From assembly GCA_009377575.1 (NCBI GenBank), contig WHTU01000014.1:1-64000 (forward strand): a DNA stretch of 64,000 nt, read 5' to 3'. Below are positions 35,157 through 44,250 of this stretch, one piece after another. Both the position numbers and the translations under genes were made by a program. The stretch is from Nitrososphaeraceae archaeon. Lineage in GTDB: Archaea; Thermoproteota; Nitrososphaeria; Nitrososphaerales; Nitrososphaeraceae. How positions within the stretch are numbered: position 1 is the first letter of the stretch; each line of letters starts with the position of its first letter. Under the pieces are notes generated by a model. The model worked only from the letters and a program-made list of their open reading frames with translations. It was not told where the DNA came from and did no database searches.

Positions 35157-36275
35157 CTAATGCAAATCTTTCTTCAGATGATGTATCCTAGAGATGTGGA
35201 ATAACGCCCTGGTATAAATTTCGATGCTCGATATGTATTCCTGGATCTTTATTCTTTCATTCGCAGTATGGGATGAGTGAGGATCGCCCGGTCCGTATGT
35301 CACCGCGGGCATATTGAGGGCATTTCCTAGAATGTTCATATCCCCAGTACCGGTCTTGCGTATTAGTGAAGGTCTTACCTTGCATATGTCCATGATCGAT
35401 AAGGAAAGTGCCCGCACCAGCACCGATCTAAATTCAGCTTCAAATGGCTCCGTCCGATCTTCGGTCCTGTATTTTATAACGCTCCCATTAGATTTGGAAA
35501 CCCTTCTTACCACAGAATCTATTCTCGCCAGAATTTCATCACAAGTGGTTCTCACAGGTATTCTGATGTCTATTGTAGCTTTGCATCGCTGCGGAGTGAC
35601 ATTGTGACTAGATCCACCCTCTATTTCTGTGATCGCGCAGGTCACGGAATCAGATCCACCCGTTAGAGATTCCCTTCCGCATAACTCAGCCCTTAACTCA
35701 TTCCACAGAGCGGACATCTCCTCAATAGAATTCCTTGCCAGCCAAGGTGCACTAGCATGAGCGCTGTTCTTTACATCGTATACAAGTCTTACCGCTAACC
35801 TCCCTTTATATGCAATGGTAATCTTGTCAATACCGCTGGGTTCACCGAAAATTGCATAATTCACGTCCAGTTTTCTAGAAACTAGGTGCTTTATCCCCGT
35901 TGCATTTCCTTCTTCATCGACCACCGCAGCAAAGATTATCGTTCCACGCTGTTTAGGAAACTCCGACGCTGCAAGTAACATCGAGATTAGTGGTGCTTTC
36001 GCATCAGATGCTCCTCGACCATAGATATATCCATCTTGTATTCTAACTGGGATACTTCCAGGAACAGTGTCCATGTGACCGCAAAGAAGGATCCTTGGTT
36101 CTCCATTACCCTTGGTAGCAATCATGTTTCCGACACTGTCTATGTATGCCTCTTCAAATCCTAACTCATCAATGCATTTTTCCTTAAGCGAAATAGCAAG
36201 TGATGACTCGGACCTGGATGGTGTATACTTTTCAAGAGAACCTTTTAGAAATTCTACTGCATAGCCGTAAGACAC
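35157..36275 (-). CDS. lysK: LysK, [LysW]-L-lysine/ornithine hydrolase (M20 family)
   Basis: 372 residues from GTG at 36275; a TTG at 36278 is also possible. An M20 zinc peptidase fold: G-H-M-D-T-V-P-G near 68, R-G-A-S-D-A-K-A-P near 88 and V-D-E-E-G-N-A-T-G near 119. These are metal ligands and the catalytic Glu. In LysW-carrier lysine or ornithine synthesis it frees the product from LysW. Context decides: it follows lysX with a gap of a few bases, in an operon with lysW. Length is normal. It is cytoplasmic. Confidence 0.9.
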   Translation of the reverse strand: MSYGYAVEFLKGSLEKYTPSRSESSLAISLKEKCIDELGFEEAYIDSVGNMIATKGNGEPRILLCGHMDTVPGSIPVRIQDGYIYGRGASDAKAPLISMLLAASEFPKQRGTIIFAAVVDEEGNATGIKHLVSRKLDVNYAIFGEPSGIDKITIAYKGRLAVRLVYDVKNSAHASAPWLARNSIEEMSALWNELRAELCGRESLTGGSDSVTCAITEIEGGSSHNVTPQRCKATIDIRIPVRTTCDEILARIDSVVRRVSKSNGSVIKYRTEDRTEPFEAEFRSVLVRALSLSIMDICKVRPSLIRKTGTGDMNILGNALNMPAVTYGPGDPHSSHTANERIKIQEYISSIEIYTRALFHISRIHHLKKDLH

Positions 36276-36280
36276 CAATT

Positions 36281-37168
36281 CTATCGATTTCTTGTTCCTG
36301 TTGAGTATTCAACAGCAAGCGCGGGTATATCTACCCCAGTTACCCGTACTGTATTTTTGAACTCTGTGGTGCTATTAACTTCATGTACCATTAATCCTAC
36401 CTCGTCGCTCTCCATCAGGTCCACTCCAACGATTTCTCCTCGAACTGCATCTGATGCTTTTAGGCATAGGTCTTCCAATTCATTAGTAACTGTGCATGGT
36501 TCAGCCTTGCCTCCAAGAGCCATGTTAGTTTTCCATTCTTCGTGTCCAGAATATCGATAGATGGCTGCTGCTACTCTGTTCCCAATTACGATCGCTCGGA
36601 TATCTCTAGGTGGTCGTTTTACAAACTCTTCAAAGAAATAAATTCGATAAAGTGGAAACATGTACTCTCTGCTTTCAATAACAGCTTCTGCAGCGTCTTT
36701 GTCACGTAGTAATCCTATCAATCTTCCCCAACTTCCTACAGTAGGCTTTATGACCACAGGATATCCGATTTTCTCTATTGCTGACAAAGCAGACTCCTCC
36801 GAGAAGGCCGTTATGGCCTTTGGTGTCTTGATACCGTTCTTCCTCAAGGTCACGTGTGCGAATAGTTTATTGCCACAGATGTTCGATGTTTCAAACGAAT
36901 TTACCACTCTATACCCCAAGCCTTCTAACATTGATGTTGAATGGATACTCCTGAAATAGCTAACACAGCGTTGGATAACAGTACTATTAGATAATATATT
37001 ATCTATTTTGTCTTCTAGTTTCAGAGATAATGCTTTACAATCTAACATAGTGACGTTTGTTCCTTTTTTCTTCGCTGCTTCGAATAGAGCCTTTTCTTCC
37101 CATCTGATATTATCGTAAAGAATTGTGAGAGAAGTTTTAGGCGTAGTATTAATTTTCTCTTTGTTCAC
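36281..37168 (-). CDS. lysX: LysX, ATP-grasp ligase of the LysW pathway
   Basis: 295 residues from the GTG at 37168, which overlaps the lysW stop as GTGA; a TTG at 37177 is an alternative. It is an ATP-grasp protein of the LysX/ArgX/RimK kind: G-Y-P-V-V-I-K-P-T-V-G-S-W-G-R-L-I near 133-150, F-F-E-E-F-V-K near 177 and closing E-V-N-S-T-T-E-F-K-N-T-V near 265. It joins the amino group of alpha-aminoadipate (or glutamate) to the C-terminal acid of LysW with ATP. Whether this one acts on aminoadipate, glutamate or both cannot be read with certainty; no second LysX/ArgX is in the window. Confidence 0.9.
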   Translation of the reverse strand: MNKEKINTTPKTSLTILYDNIRWEEKALFEAAKKKGTNVTMLDCKALSLKLEDKIDNILSNSTVIQRCVSYFRSIHSTSMLEGLGYRVVNSFETSNICGNKLFAHVTLRKNGIKTPKAITAFSEESALSAIEKIGYPVVIKPTVGSWGRLIGLLRDKDAAEAVIESREYMFPLYRIYFFEEFVKRPPRDIRAIVIGNRVAAAIYRYSGHEEWKTNMALGGKAEPCTVTNELEDLCLKASDAVRGEIVGVDLMESDEVGLMVHEVNSTTEFKNTVRVTGVDIPALAVEYSTGTRNR

Positions 37169-37332
37169 TGACCCCAATCCTCACCGACAACTTGGGCCGG
37201 TTTGATGTCAAACCCTTCCTCACGTTTTAACAGTTCATAACTTGCACCACAATCTGCACAAGTCACTATCTCTCCTTCCATCGAATCTTCTGGAATCTTT
37301 ACTTCAGCATCACATTCCGGACATTTTACCAA
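37165..37332 (-). CDS. lysW: LysW, amino-group carrier protein
   Basis: 55 residues from a TTG start, five bases after the homocitrate synthase stop and overlapping lysX by four bases. It has a zinc knuckle C-P-E-C (4-7) and C-A-D-C (25-28), then an acidic body rich in Glu/Asp that holds basic enzymes by charge, and ends E-D-W-G-Q. In known LysW/ArgW the end is E-D-W-G-E, and the side chain of the last Glu is linked to the substrate amine. Here CAG (Gln) replaces GAG/GAA. Everything else fits LysW, including location. Too short for most gene callers. Confidence 0.9.
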   Translation of the reverse strand: MVKCPECDAEVKIPEDSMEGEIVTCADCGASYELLKREEGFDIKPAQVVGEDWGQ

Positions 37333-37337
37333 TTTTC

Positions 37338-38555
37338 TTATCTTTCCTCAGTCTTAACTTTTGCAACAGCATCATTAAGTATCTTTCTCTCCAGCCTGTC
37401 ATCTAAGTACAACTCGAGTACGTCTCCCATTCTAAGTTCCTTTAGGCCTCGAGCTAGTGTCTCAGCTTCTTTCTTACCTGTATTCAATCCTAAGAGCGAC
37501 AGTAAGTAGCCGGCCCCATTCTTGCCTGCCAATTCCCCGAAAACTATCTTACGTCTATTTCCAACCAATTTAGGCTCAATTATCTCATAAGCAGAAGGAT
37601 TTCTTAGGATCGCAGCAAGATGTGTTCCAGCCTTGTGTTTGTACGCACTGTCACCGACGATAGGTTTCGATTCAGGCGTTTCTAGATGTGTGTACTGGGA
37701 TATCGTTCTGGAAAGGTCTTTTAACATGTGAAGTCTCAAGTCAGTTCTGCATTCGTATATGAAAGTTAATGCTACCGCAGTTTCTGCCAACGATGGAATG
37801 CCCGTTCTCTCCCCGAATCCGTCGATTGTAGTATGGATTTGATCAGCCCCTGCGTCACATCCAGACAATGCATTAGCTAATGCTAGTCCTACGTCATTGT
37901 GACAGTGAACGTCAAGAGAGGTCTTGGCCGCATCTATGTGACCAAGAATCAATGTTACCATATTGTGCATCCCTACGGGTCTCATGATGCCCACAGTGTC
38001 AGGAAGGCTTATCCTTTCAATTCCTCTCTTACTCATTTCGACACACATTTCTACCAAAAAATCAGGGTCAGTTCTACTTGCATCCTCCATTGTGAACCTC
38101 GATTTCAGTCCGTGCGATTTAATATAATCTGCAACTTCTAGGGCTCGAATCTTAGCTTCCTCTCTTGAAATTTTTAGTTTTGAAGCTAAATGAATGTCGG
38201 ATATACCTAAATAAGTGGCCACCCATGTTGCGCCACAGTCTATTGCCCGCTCTACATCAGTCTTAATCGCTCGGACATGAGCTACTATATCTGCCTTTAG
38301 TCCCTGCCTAATGATAGTCCTAGTAGCTTCATAGTGATCATTGGAAACGACTGGGCTTATCTCTATCTGATCAACGCCAAAAGAATCAAGCATCCATGCA
38401 ATCTGTATTCTCTGTTTGATAGTGAAAGATATACCGGGATGCTGTTCTCCCTCTCTCAGAGTTGAGTCTAGAATTCGAATTCTTCGCGATCTGAGCTCCT
38501 TTGATTCATTGTAAAGATTCGCGAAATGATTTGGATCATCTGATTTTAGCGACAA
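37338..38555 (-). CDS. lysS: Homocitrate synthase (first step of AAA lysine pathway)
   Basis: 405 residues from a TTG. It has the DRE-TIM metallolyase: L-D-S-T-L-R-E-G-E-Q near 29-38 (D-R-E helix), H-C-H-N-D-V-G-L-A near 217 and T-I-D-G-F-G-E-R-T-G near 241, with G-T-H-L-A-A-I near 303. The family also includes isopropylmalate and citramalate synthases; position in front of lysW-lysX-lysK points to homocitrate synthase, acetyl-CoA plus 2-oxoglutarate to homocitrate. The C-terminal domain is short and lacks the long LeuA regulatory region. A 153-base gap separates it from the Lrp-type gene, so a promoter may lie there. Confidence 0.9.
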   Translation of the reverse strand: MSLKSDDPNHFANLYNESKELRSRRIRILDSTLREGEQHPGISFTIKQRIQIAWMLDSFGVDQIEISPVVSNDHYEATRTIIRQGLKADIVAHVRAIKTDVERAIDCGATWVATYLGISDIHLASKLKISREEAKIRALEVADYIKSHGLKSRFTMEDASRTDPDFLVEMCVEMSKRGIERISLPDTVGIMRPVGMHNMVTLILGHIDAAKTSLDVHCHNDVGLALANALSGCDAGADQIHTTIDGFGERTGIPSLAETAVALTFIYECRTDLRLHMLKDLSRTISQYTHLETPESKPIVGDSAYKHKAGTHLAAILRNPSAYEIIEPKLVGNRRKIVFGELAGKNGAGYLLSLLGLNTGKKEAETLARGLKELRMGDVLELYLDDRLERKILNDAVAKVKTEER

Positions 38556-38708
38556 CTAATAACAATAAGTTCAACTTTCGCACATGTTATAAACCTTTTC
38601 GCAACTGAATCGACTAATTACGTTGGCGGCAACACCAATTCTCGATGGCCTATTACAGAATGTTGACTATAATCGCGAAGGAAATATTACTTAATGTCGA
38701 TTTCAGGT

Positions 38709-39122
38709 TCATCTAATAGTTTTTAAAATAATAACCGTATTTGTGTCTGATACCCCTTCAGTTTTTCGAACTTCGTCGATACACTTGTTAATCTGAGATA
38801 TAGAAGGTGCAGAAATAACAGCGGCTATGTCGTACTGTCCTGTGATCTCATAGATAACTTCTACACCAGCAAGCCCCATTAGTCTTCCGGAAACCAGTGA
38901 GGAATCCGATGTTGAATTGACAGAAATCAGAGTGATGGCGCTTGTTTTATCGCCACTATTTATTTCAACCGTAAATTTCTTGATGATTTCCCGCCTAGTC
39001 AGATTCTTTACCCGTCTCCTGACCGCCGACTCTGATAGGCCTATTTCATTTGCTATTTCTACAAAGGCTCTTCTAGAATCTGACTGAAGGATCTTGATTA
39101 TCTTGAGATCGATAGGATCCAT
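38709..39122 (-). CDS. Lrp/AsnC-type regulator in lys cluster
   Basis: 137 residues. N-terminal winged helix (I-D-L-K-I-I-K-I-L-Q-S-D-S-R-R-A-F-V-E-I-A, then L-S-E-S-A-V-R-R-R-V-K-N-L) and a C-terminal RAM ligand domain (A-I-T-L-I-S-V-N-S to V-I-I-L-K-T-I). In archaea Lrp-like proteins such as LysM regulate the lys operon by sensing lysine. It lies four bases after lysJ, so it is probably in the same message. Length and end are normal. Whether it senses lysine is an inference from location. Confidence 0.9.
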   Translation of the reverse strand: MDPIDLKIIKILQSDSRRAFVEIANEIGLSESAVRRRVKNLTRREIIKKFTVEINSGDKTSAITLISVNSTSDSSLVSGRLMGLAGVEVIYEITGQYDIAAVISAPSISQINKCIDEVRKTEGVSDTNTVIILKTIR

Positions 39123-39126
39123 GGAC

Positions 39127-40305
39127 TCAAACAGATCTTTTTTCTTCCTCCAATGATAACAGCTTGTCTAAGGTCGCAACGAATTTCGACACCAGTTCCC
39201 TATCAATTAGCAATGGCGGTAGTAGCCTGATGATATTTCTGCCTGAATACAACATCAGAATACCATTTGAAATCCCGTCCATAAGTATATTTCTCACATC
39301 AAATCTCAATTCTAATGCAAGCATCAATCCTAATCCCCTTACTTCTCTGACTATTTTGTGTTTTTCTTTTAGCTGAACCAACAAATTCTTGAAATAGTGT
39401 CCAGTATCTGCCGAGTTCTGGATCAATCCGTCGAGAACCAGGGCGTCAATTGATGCATTCGCAGCAGCACAAGCTAGTGGATTGCCAGCAAACGTCGAAG
39501 AATGTTCACCAATTTTCATACTCTCTATTATTTCGGGTCTTGTTATGGTTAATCCCATAGGAAATCCTCCTGCTATACCTTTCGCGACGCAGACAACGTC
39601 AGGAATAGTATTCCAATTCTCAGCTGCCCACATCTTGCCCGTTCTACCAAAACCGGATTGTATTTCATCGAAAATCAAGACGAGAGAATGTCTCGAACAA
39701 ATTTCCCTGACCTCTTGAATAAATCCCGGTGGAGGCACTATTATTCCGCTTTCGCCTTGCACAGGTTCCAAAATTACAGTTCCAGTCTTATCATCTATAG
39801 AGTCTATCAGTTTACGAGTATTTCCATAAGGAACAAACTTAATGTGGTCCAACAATGGCTCAAATGGCCTTCTATATTTTTCGCTGGAGGTTACGGATAG
39901 AGCACCAAAAGTTTTTCCATGATAGCCTCCATTCATCGAAATTACGCCCGGTTTGCCATTAAACTTTCGTGAAAACTTGAGTGCTGTTTCAACCGCTTCT
40001 GAGCCCGAATTTGAGAAAAACACTTTGTCTAAGCCAGCTGGGACTACTTTAGATAGTTTCTTGAGCATACTTGATCTGGCAGTATTATAAGTCGACATGT
40101 GGCAGACCATCAGTTTTTCTATCTGGTCTTTGATAGCTTCGACGACTCTGTCGTTACAATGTCCCACCAATGCTACCCCATAGCCAGCCATACAATCAAT
40201 ATACTCTTTTCCTGCATCATCCCACACTTTGGCACCCTTTCCGCGGTCGATTACAATAGGAAAACGTTGGTACAGGTGGCCCAGGAAGTCATCCTCACTA
40301 TTCAT
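39127..40305 (-). CDS. lysJ: LysJ, PLP aminotransferase of the LysW pathway
   Basis: 392 residues of class III aminotransferase type: F-S-N-S-G-S-E-A-V-E-T-A-L-K near 92, G-G-Y-H-G-K-T-F-G near 124, L-I-F-D-E-I-Q-S-G-F-G-R-T-G near 211 and PLP-binding Lys in V-A-K-G-I-A-G-G near 240. Converts [LysW]-aminoadipate (or glutamate) semialdehyde to the amine with glutamate as donor. It overlaps lysZ by eight bases and is followed by the Lrp gene. It resembles ArgD/LysJ in size. In this cluster it probably serves both lysine and arginine routes. Confidence 0.9.
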   Translation of the reverse strand: MNSEDDFLGHLYQRFPIVIDRGKGAKVWDDAGKEYIDCMAGYGVALVGHCNDRVVEAIKDQIEKLMVCHMSTYNTARSSMLKKLSKVVPAGLDKVFFSNSGSEAVETALKFSRKFNGKPGVISMNGGYHGKTFGALSVTSSEKYRRPFEPLLDHIKFVPYGNTRKLIDSIDDKTGTVILEPVQGESGIIVPPPGFIQEVREICSRHSLVLIFDEIQSGFGRTGKMWAAENWNTIPDVVCVAKGIAGGFPMGLTITRPEIIESMKIGEHSSTFAGNPLACAAANASIDALVLDGLIQNSADTGHYFKNLLVQLKEKHKIVREVRGLGLMLALELRFDVRNILMDGISNGILMLYSGRNIIRLLPPLLIDRELVSKFVATLDKLLSLEEEKRSV

Positions 40306-41110
40306 GTGCTGTGATCACCGTACAATTGTCATGAGCTAATAATTTGGATATGGGATTTTCTCTGGAACCACTGCCAACTATGGCCTCTCTAACGCCAAGC
40401 TCCAAAGCTTCAGTGCACGCTAAAATTTTCTTTTCCATTCCAAAACCGATCTTGGGGAGCATCCTTTTCGCCTCACCTAGAGTCAGATTTTCAATCAGTC
40501 TCCCGTTAATTAATAGGCCTGTTACATCAGTGAGGAATATAACTTTGTCTGCTCGCATATTCCCCGCTAGATGTGCGGCTGCTCTGTCCCCGTCAACATT
40601 AAGATATTCAAATTCTTCTCCTAATGCAATCGGTGAAATTACGGGTACAAAGTTTTTGTCAAGTAGGACCTCAATAAGCAAACTGTTTACGTGGTTAATT
40701 TTTCCTGTATAACCTCCATCAATAGACATTTTTCTTCCCTTGTCGTTGATGATCAACAATTTCTTCTTACGTTCGGCCCTTAGAAGGCCACCATCTACCC
40801 CTGCAATGCCAACTGCATTTATCCCCTGTTTTAGCAACTTTGTCACGATTGATTTGTTCACTTGCCCTGACATGACCATCGTGTATGCTTCCGCGGTGTC
40901 CCGATCTGTGTATCTACTTTTGATGCCTCCTGGGGAGACTATAAATCGTTGCTTCACACCTAACTTAGTAGCAACACTAGTAACCTGTTTTCCTCCCCCG
41001 TGTACAATAACTATCTTTTCGTTGCGCAACAACAATGCTACCATGTCATCAAAAATAGAAGCATGCAAACTATCGGATACTATACTACCACCAATTTTGA
41101 CTACTATCAT
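40298..41110 (-). CDS. lysZ: LysZ, [LysW]-aminoadipate/glutamate kinase
   Basis: 270 residues of the amino-acid kinase/ArgB fold: V-V-K-I-G-G-S-I-V near the start, V-H-G-G-G-K-Q-V near 40, a central L-N-V-D-G-D-R-A-A-A-H-L near 180 and K-V-I-F-L-T-D-V-T-G near 198. It phosphorylates the side-chain carboxylate of LysW-bound aminoadipate. The start overlaps the lysY end by four bases (ATGA), typical of coupled translation. No regulatory N-terminal extension, unlike arginine-inhibited ArgB. Cytoplasmic. Confidence 0.92.
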   Translation of the reverse strand: MIVVKIGGSIVSDSLHASIFDDMVALLLRNEKIVIVHGGGKQVTSVATKLGVKQRFIVSPGGIKSRYTDRDTAEAYTMVMSGQVNKSIVTKLLKQGINAVGIAGVDGGLLRAERKKKLLIINDKGRKMSIDGGYTGKINHVNSLLIEVLLDKNFVPVISPIALGEEFEYLNVDGDRAAAHLAGNMRADKVIFLTDVTGLLINGRLIENLTLGEAKRMLPKIGFGMEKKILACTEALELGVREAIVGSGSRENPISKLLAHDNCTVITAHE

Positions 41111-42159
41111 ACCGGAGTAATTGGCGTAAATTTTAGTCCATCTACTTCATTGAACCCGAACATCACATTCATATTTTGAATTGCTGACCCAGCAGCGCCC
41201 TTCATCAAATTATCGGATGCTGACAAGGCAACTATTCTCTTATTGTCCTCATCAATGTCAAAACCGATATCGCAGAAGTTTGAGCCAATAAGAAACTTGG
41301 GATCCGGGAATTTGTACAGTCCTTTTTTGTCTCGTATTAGACGTATGAAGTACTCAGCGCCATAGGATGCGCGATAAATTTTCCAGAGCTCTAATTCTGT
41401 GACATCTTTTTTCATAAAAACGTGGTTAGTGGTTAGGATACCTCGTACAATGTTAACAGCGTGAGGAGTCATACTGACCTTGATGGGGCACTTTGAGACT
41501 GTTTGTAATTCCTGCTCTATCTCTGCTGTATGTCTGTGTTTGGCTGGTTTATATGGCCTAATTACTCCATAACGCATAGCATGATGTGTACCTGCGTTTT
41601 CACTTGCGCCTGCTCCCGATGAGCCGATCTTACTATCGACAATGATGTGGTCAGTGTCAATTAGATCTTTTTCAATTAGGGGTCTTATCGAGATCAGTGA
41701 CGTAACTGCCATGCATCCTGGGCAAGAAACTAGCCGTGATACCTTTATCTTTTCCCTATTGAATTCTGGAACTCCGTACGCTGACACCGATAGCATTTCG
41801 GGGAAAGGATGTTCCCAACCGTACCATTTGACGTAATCCTTAGGATCCTTTAGCCGAAAATCAGCTGAAAGGTCAATAATTCTCATTCCACGATCATAGA
41901 GATCCTTTACGATACTACTTGATTTGCCATGAGGAAGTGAGGTAAAGACGAGATCGCATTTATCTGATAGCTTTTCTGTATCTAGGTTCGAGAAAGTCAG
42001 ATCTATGAACCCCTTTAGACTTGGATGAACACGATGAACAAGCTCGCCAGCTCTTTGTCTGGAGGTTATCATATTTACTTCAACTTTTGGGTGAGTAGAT
42101 AACAGCCGCAAAAGCTCACCTCCTACATAACCTGATGCTCCGATAACACCTACCTTCAT
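41107..42159 (-). CDS. lysY: LysY, [LysW]-aminoadipyl-phosphate reductase (ArgC-like)
   Basis: 350 residues. The N-terminal NADP-binding motif is G-A-S-G-Y-V-G-G-E-L-L-R-L-L near 8-21, and the catalytic Cys is in V-S-C-P-G-C-M-A near 147. A closing G-A-A-G-S-A-I-Q-N-M-N is the family ArgC end. It reduces the acyl phosphate from LysZ to the semialdehyde. Length is normal. It is the first gene of the lysY-lysZ-lysJ-Lrp string, so the promoter should lie just before 42160. It probably serves both the lysine and arginine routes. Confidence 0.92.
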   Translation of the reverse strand: MKVGVIGASGYVGGELLRLLSTHPKVEVNMITSRQRAGELVHRVHPSLKGFIDLTFSNLDTEKLSDKCDLVFTSLPHGKSSSIVKDLYDRGMRIIDLSADFRLKDPKDYVKWYGWEHPFPEMLSVSAYGVPEFNREKIKVSRLVSCPGCMAVTSLISIRPLIEKDLIDTDHIIVDSKIGSSGAGASENAGTHHAMRYGVIRPYKPAKHRHTAEIEQELQTVSKCPIKVSMTPHAVNIVRGILTTNHVFMKKDVTELELWKIYRASYGAEYFIRLIRDKKGLYKFPDPKFLIGSNFCDIGFDIDEDNKRIVALSASDNLMKGAAGSAIQNMNVMFGFNEVDGLKFTPITPV

Positions 42160-42599
42160 ATACTATTTTCATCAGTATGATCTTTTTAATCGTTTTATGA
42201 ATTTTTATGTCTTGATCTTGTCATATGCTTGTTCAACTGACACCCCATAGCTCATTGATTCTTATACCAATCACAGAGCGATGCCTTGTCTGGTCTTCTT
42301 GTCGGATCAACAATCTGCTACATTGTAGACATCAACGGGGACATGCCTGATTATCCGAGCTATAACTGTCTCCATTCTCGTCATCACCATCATGTGCATA
42401 GATCTTTTCCGTTGCTAGACTCTTTATGTTGGAATCATCAGAGTTAATCATTAGCAACATGTTCACTCCTGTTTGTTGTAACATTTTTTTAGAATTTTAA
42501 ATCCAGTTACAGAGTCTAATGATCGGCATGGCAAGAATTTGTGCTCAAATTCGACAGAACCATATCATTCACCACATCTGAGTGACAATGATCATCGCT
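42160..42599 (-). other. Spacer between argG and lysY
   Basis: 440 bases. A minus-strand 49-codon frame starts M-L-Q-Q-T-G-V-N-M-L near 42485 and ends A-C-P-R before TGA; after it the frame continues with C-L-Q-C. It is suggestive of a broken zinc protein but not firm enough to call. The left end should contain the lysY promoter. Confidence 0.35.
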
Positions 42600-43805
42600 T
42601 CAATCTTCTCCTAAGGGTTCAAATTTTGATATTATTTTGTTAGAAACGACTGATTGCTTTCCCCATAATTCTATGAATCCCTTCGCAAGCCTTTGATCGA
42701 AGACTGATCTCCTTGAATAGGTAGCTGTATCTGGGTCGTAAATAGCATTTTTTGAACTCCTTCCCACGACTCGGCAAGAACCATTTTGAAGTCTCAGCCT
42801 CACCTTTCCATTTACCCTTCTTTGGACCCTATTTATGAACTCATCCAAATCCCTTCTCAAAGGTTCAAGCCAGAGGCCTGAGTAAACCAGCCAGCTCCAT
42901 TTTTCTTCTATTATCCATTTGAAATTGATCTCATGATCAGTAAGTACTAAATTTTCCAGATCCTTGTGACATTCAATGAGTGAAATAGCGGCAGGTGCTT
43001 CGTACACCTCGCGAGACTTGATACCTACAATCCGATTCTCAACCAAGTCCACTATGCCTACCCCATGAGAGCCAGCTATCTTGTTCATTTCTTCAATCAA
43101 ATCCAGAAGATTCAAACTATGACCATCCAAAGCTATTGGTATGCCTGATCGAAACTCGATCTCTATGTATCTTGCTTCATTGGAACGGTTCTTGACAAAG
43201 TGGAATATACTCTCAGGGGGCTCTACGCTTGCATCCTCCAATTCTCCACCTTCTATGGCCCTCCCCCATAAGTTAACATCAATACTATAATTTTTCGCCT
43301 CCAACGGGATAGGTATGTTTTCTTCCATGGCAAATCTGAGCTCTTCATCACGAGTCAAATTCATGTCTCTGATAGGAGCAAGTATATTGAGGTCTGGATT
43401 AAGTGATTTTATAGTTATGTCAAATCTAACCTGATCGTTCCCTTTACCAGTACATCCATGTGCGACGAAGTTTGTAGCTTCGGTGGCTGCCACTTCGACC
43501 AATTTCGATGCTATTAGTGGACGAGCTAAAGCAGTTGCCAGTGGATACTTTCCCTGGTAGAGCGCATTCGCCTTGATGGATCTGCTAACATACTCGTTTG
43601 CGAATTCTTCCCTTGAGTCAATGTGAATATGCCTAGCTGCTCCAACCGCAAGAGCCCTATTTTCGATTTCATTAAAGTCTTCATCCTGTCCACAATCTAC
43701 TGTTACAGTCGTCACTATAGCATCATGTATCTTCTGCAAATATCTTATGCATACCGATGTATCTAGACCACCTGAATATGCTAGAACAACTTTTTTCTTG
43801 ACCAT
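42600..43805 (-). CDS. argG: Argininosuccinate synthase
   Basis: 401 residues from the ATG at 43805; a TTG at 43811 would add two. The start V-L-A-Y-S-G-G-L-D-T-S is the ATP-pyrophosphatase P-loop, followed by A-H-G-C-T-G-K-G-N-D-Q-V-R-F near 113 and E-A-P-A-A near 272. It joins citrulline and aspartate with ATP, the penultimate step to arginine. Its place beside the lys cluster fits shared use of LysW enzymes for ornithine. argH is not in the window. The 440-base gap to lysY suggests its own promoter. Confidence 0.93.
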   Translation of the reverse strand: MVKKKVVLAYSGGLDTSVCIRYLQKIHDAIVTTVTVDCGQDEDFNEIENRALAVGAARHIHIDSREEFANEYVSRSIKANALYQGKYPLATALARPLIASKLVEVAATEATNFVAHGCTGKGNDQVRFDITIKSLNPDLNILAPIRDMNLTRDEELRFAMEENIPIPLEAKNYSIDVNLWGRAIEGGELEDASVEPPESIFHFVKNRSNEARYIEIEFRSGIPIALDGHSLNLLDLIEEMNKIAGSHGVGIVDLVENRIVGIKSREVYEAPAAISLIECHKDLENLVLTDHEINFKWIIEEKWSWLVYSGLWLEPLRRDLDEFINRVQRRVNGKVRLRLQNGSCRVVGRSSKNAIYDPDTATYSRRSVFDQRLAKGFIELWGKQSVVSNKIISKFEPLGED

Positions 43806-44250
43806 TACCAATGCATGCGATTTATGACTCTAGATTTATGTTTTTTGGTCTTAAATTATTTTATCAACTAACTAGCCGAAGCTATCTAACAGACTTTCAG
43901 GAAACCATGTGGTATTTTCGCCACTGATTGTTATTTCACTATTTTTTCGTCCTGGAAAATAAAGTATAGGAACTAAAATGTATCTTGCATCGATCAAGTA
44001 CTGATCATTAGTATTGAATAGATTATCTGAAACTAGTTGGCGGTATATGTCGCATCATTCTCTACTTCAAAGCAAAAGTTTGATGCCGGACAATTAGATC
44101 TACAGGTTCCATAATATCACCTTGCATCTTGATTTGCGAACTGTTGTCTACCAACGGATCTAGAATAAACTTCGAGAGATCAAATGCAACCATTTTGTGT
44201 ACCAGTCCCAGCTCAGAACAGATTTATCATCCGGTTGTTGCTAACTTATC
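43806..44250 (+). other. Divergent promoter region argG / regulator
   Basis: 445 bases with no gene seen. The argG end has AT-rich sequence near 43840-43860. At the other end GATTTATCAT (44221-44230) lies about 26 bases before the GTG at 44251 and is a likely TATA box for a leaderless message. Confidence 0.4.

Noticed and set aside
42330-42485. 49-codon minus-strand frame ending C-P-R-stop, continuing C-L-Q-C
   Set aside because: A zinc site across a TGA is tempting, but nothing else supports a gene or recoding there.
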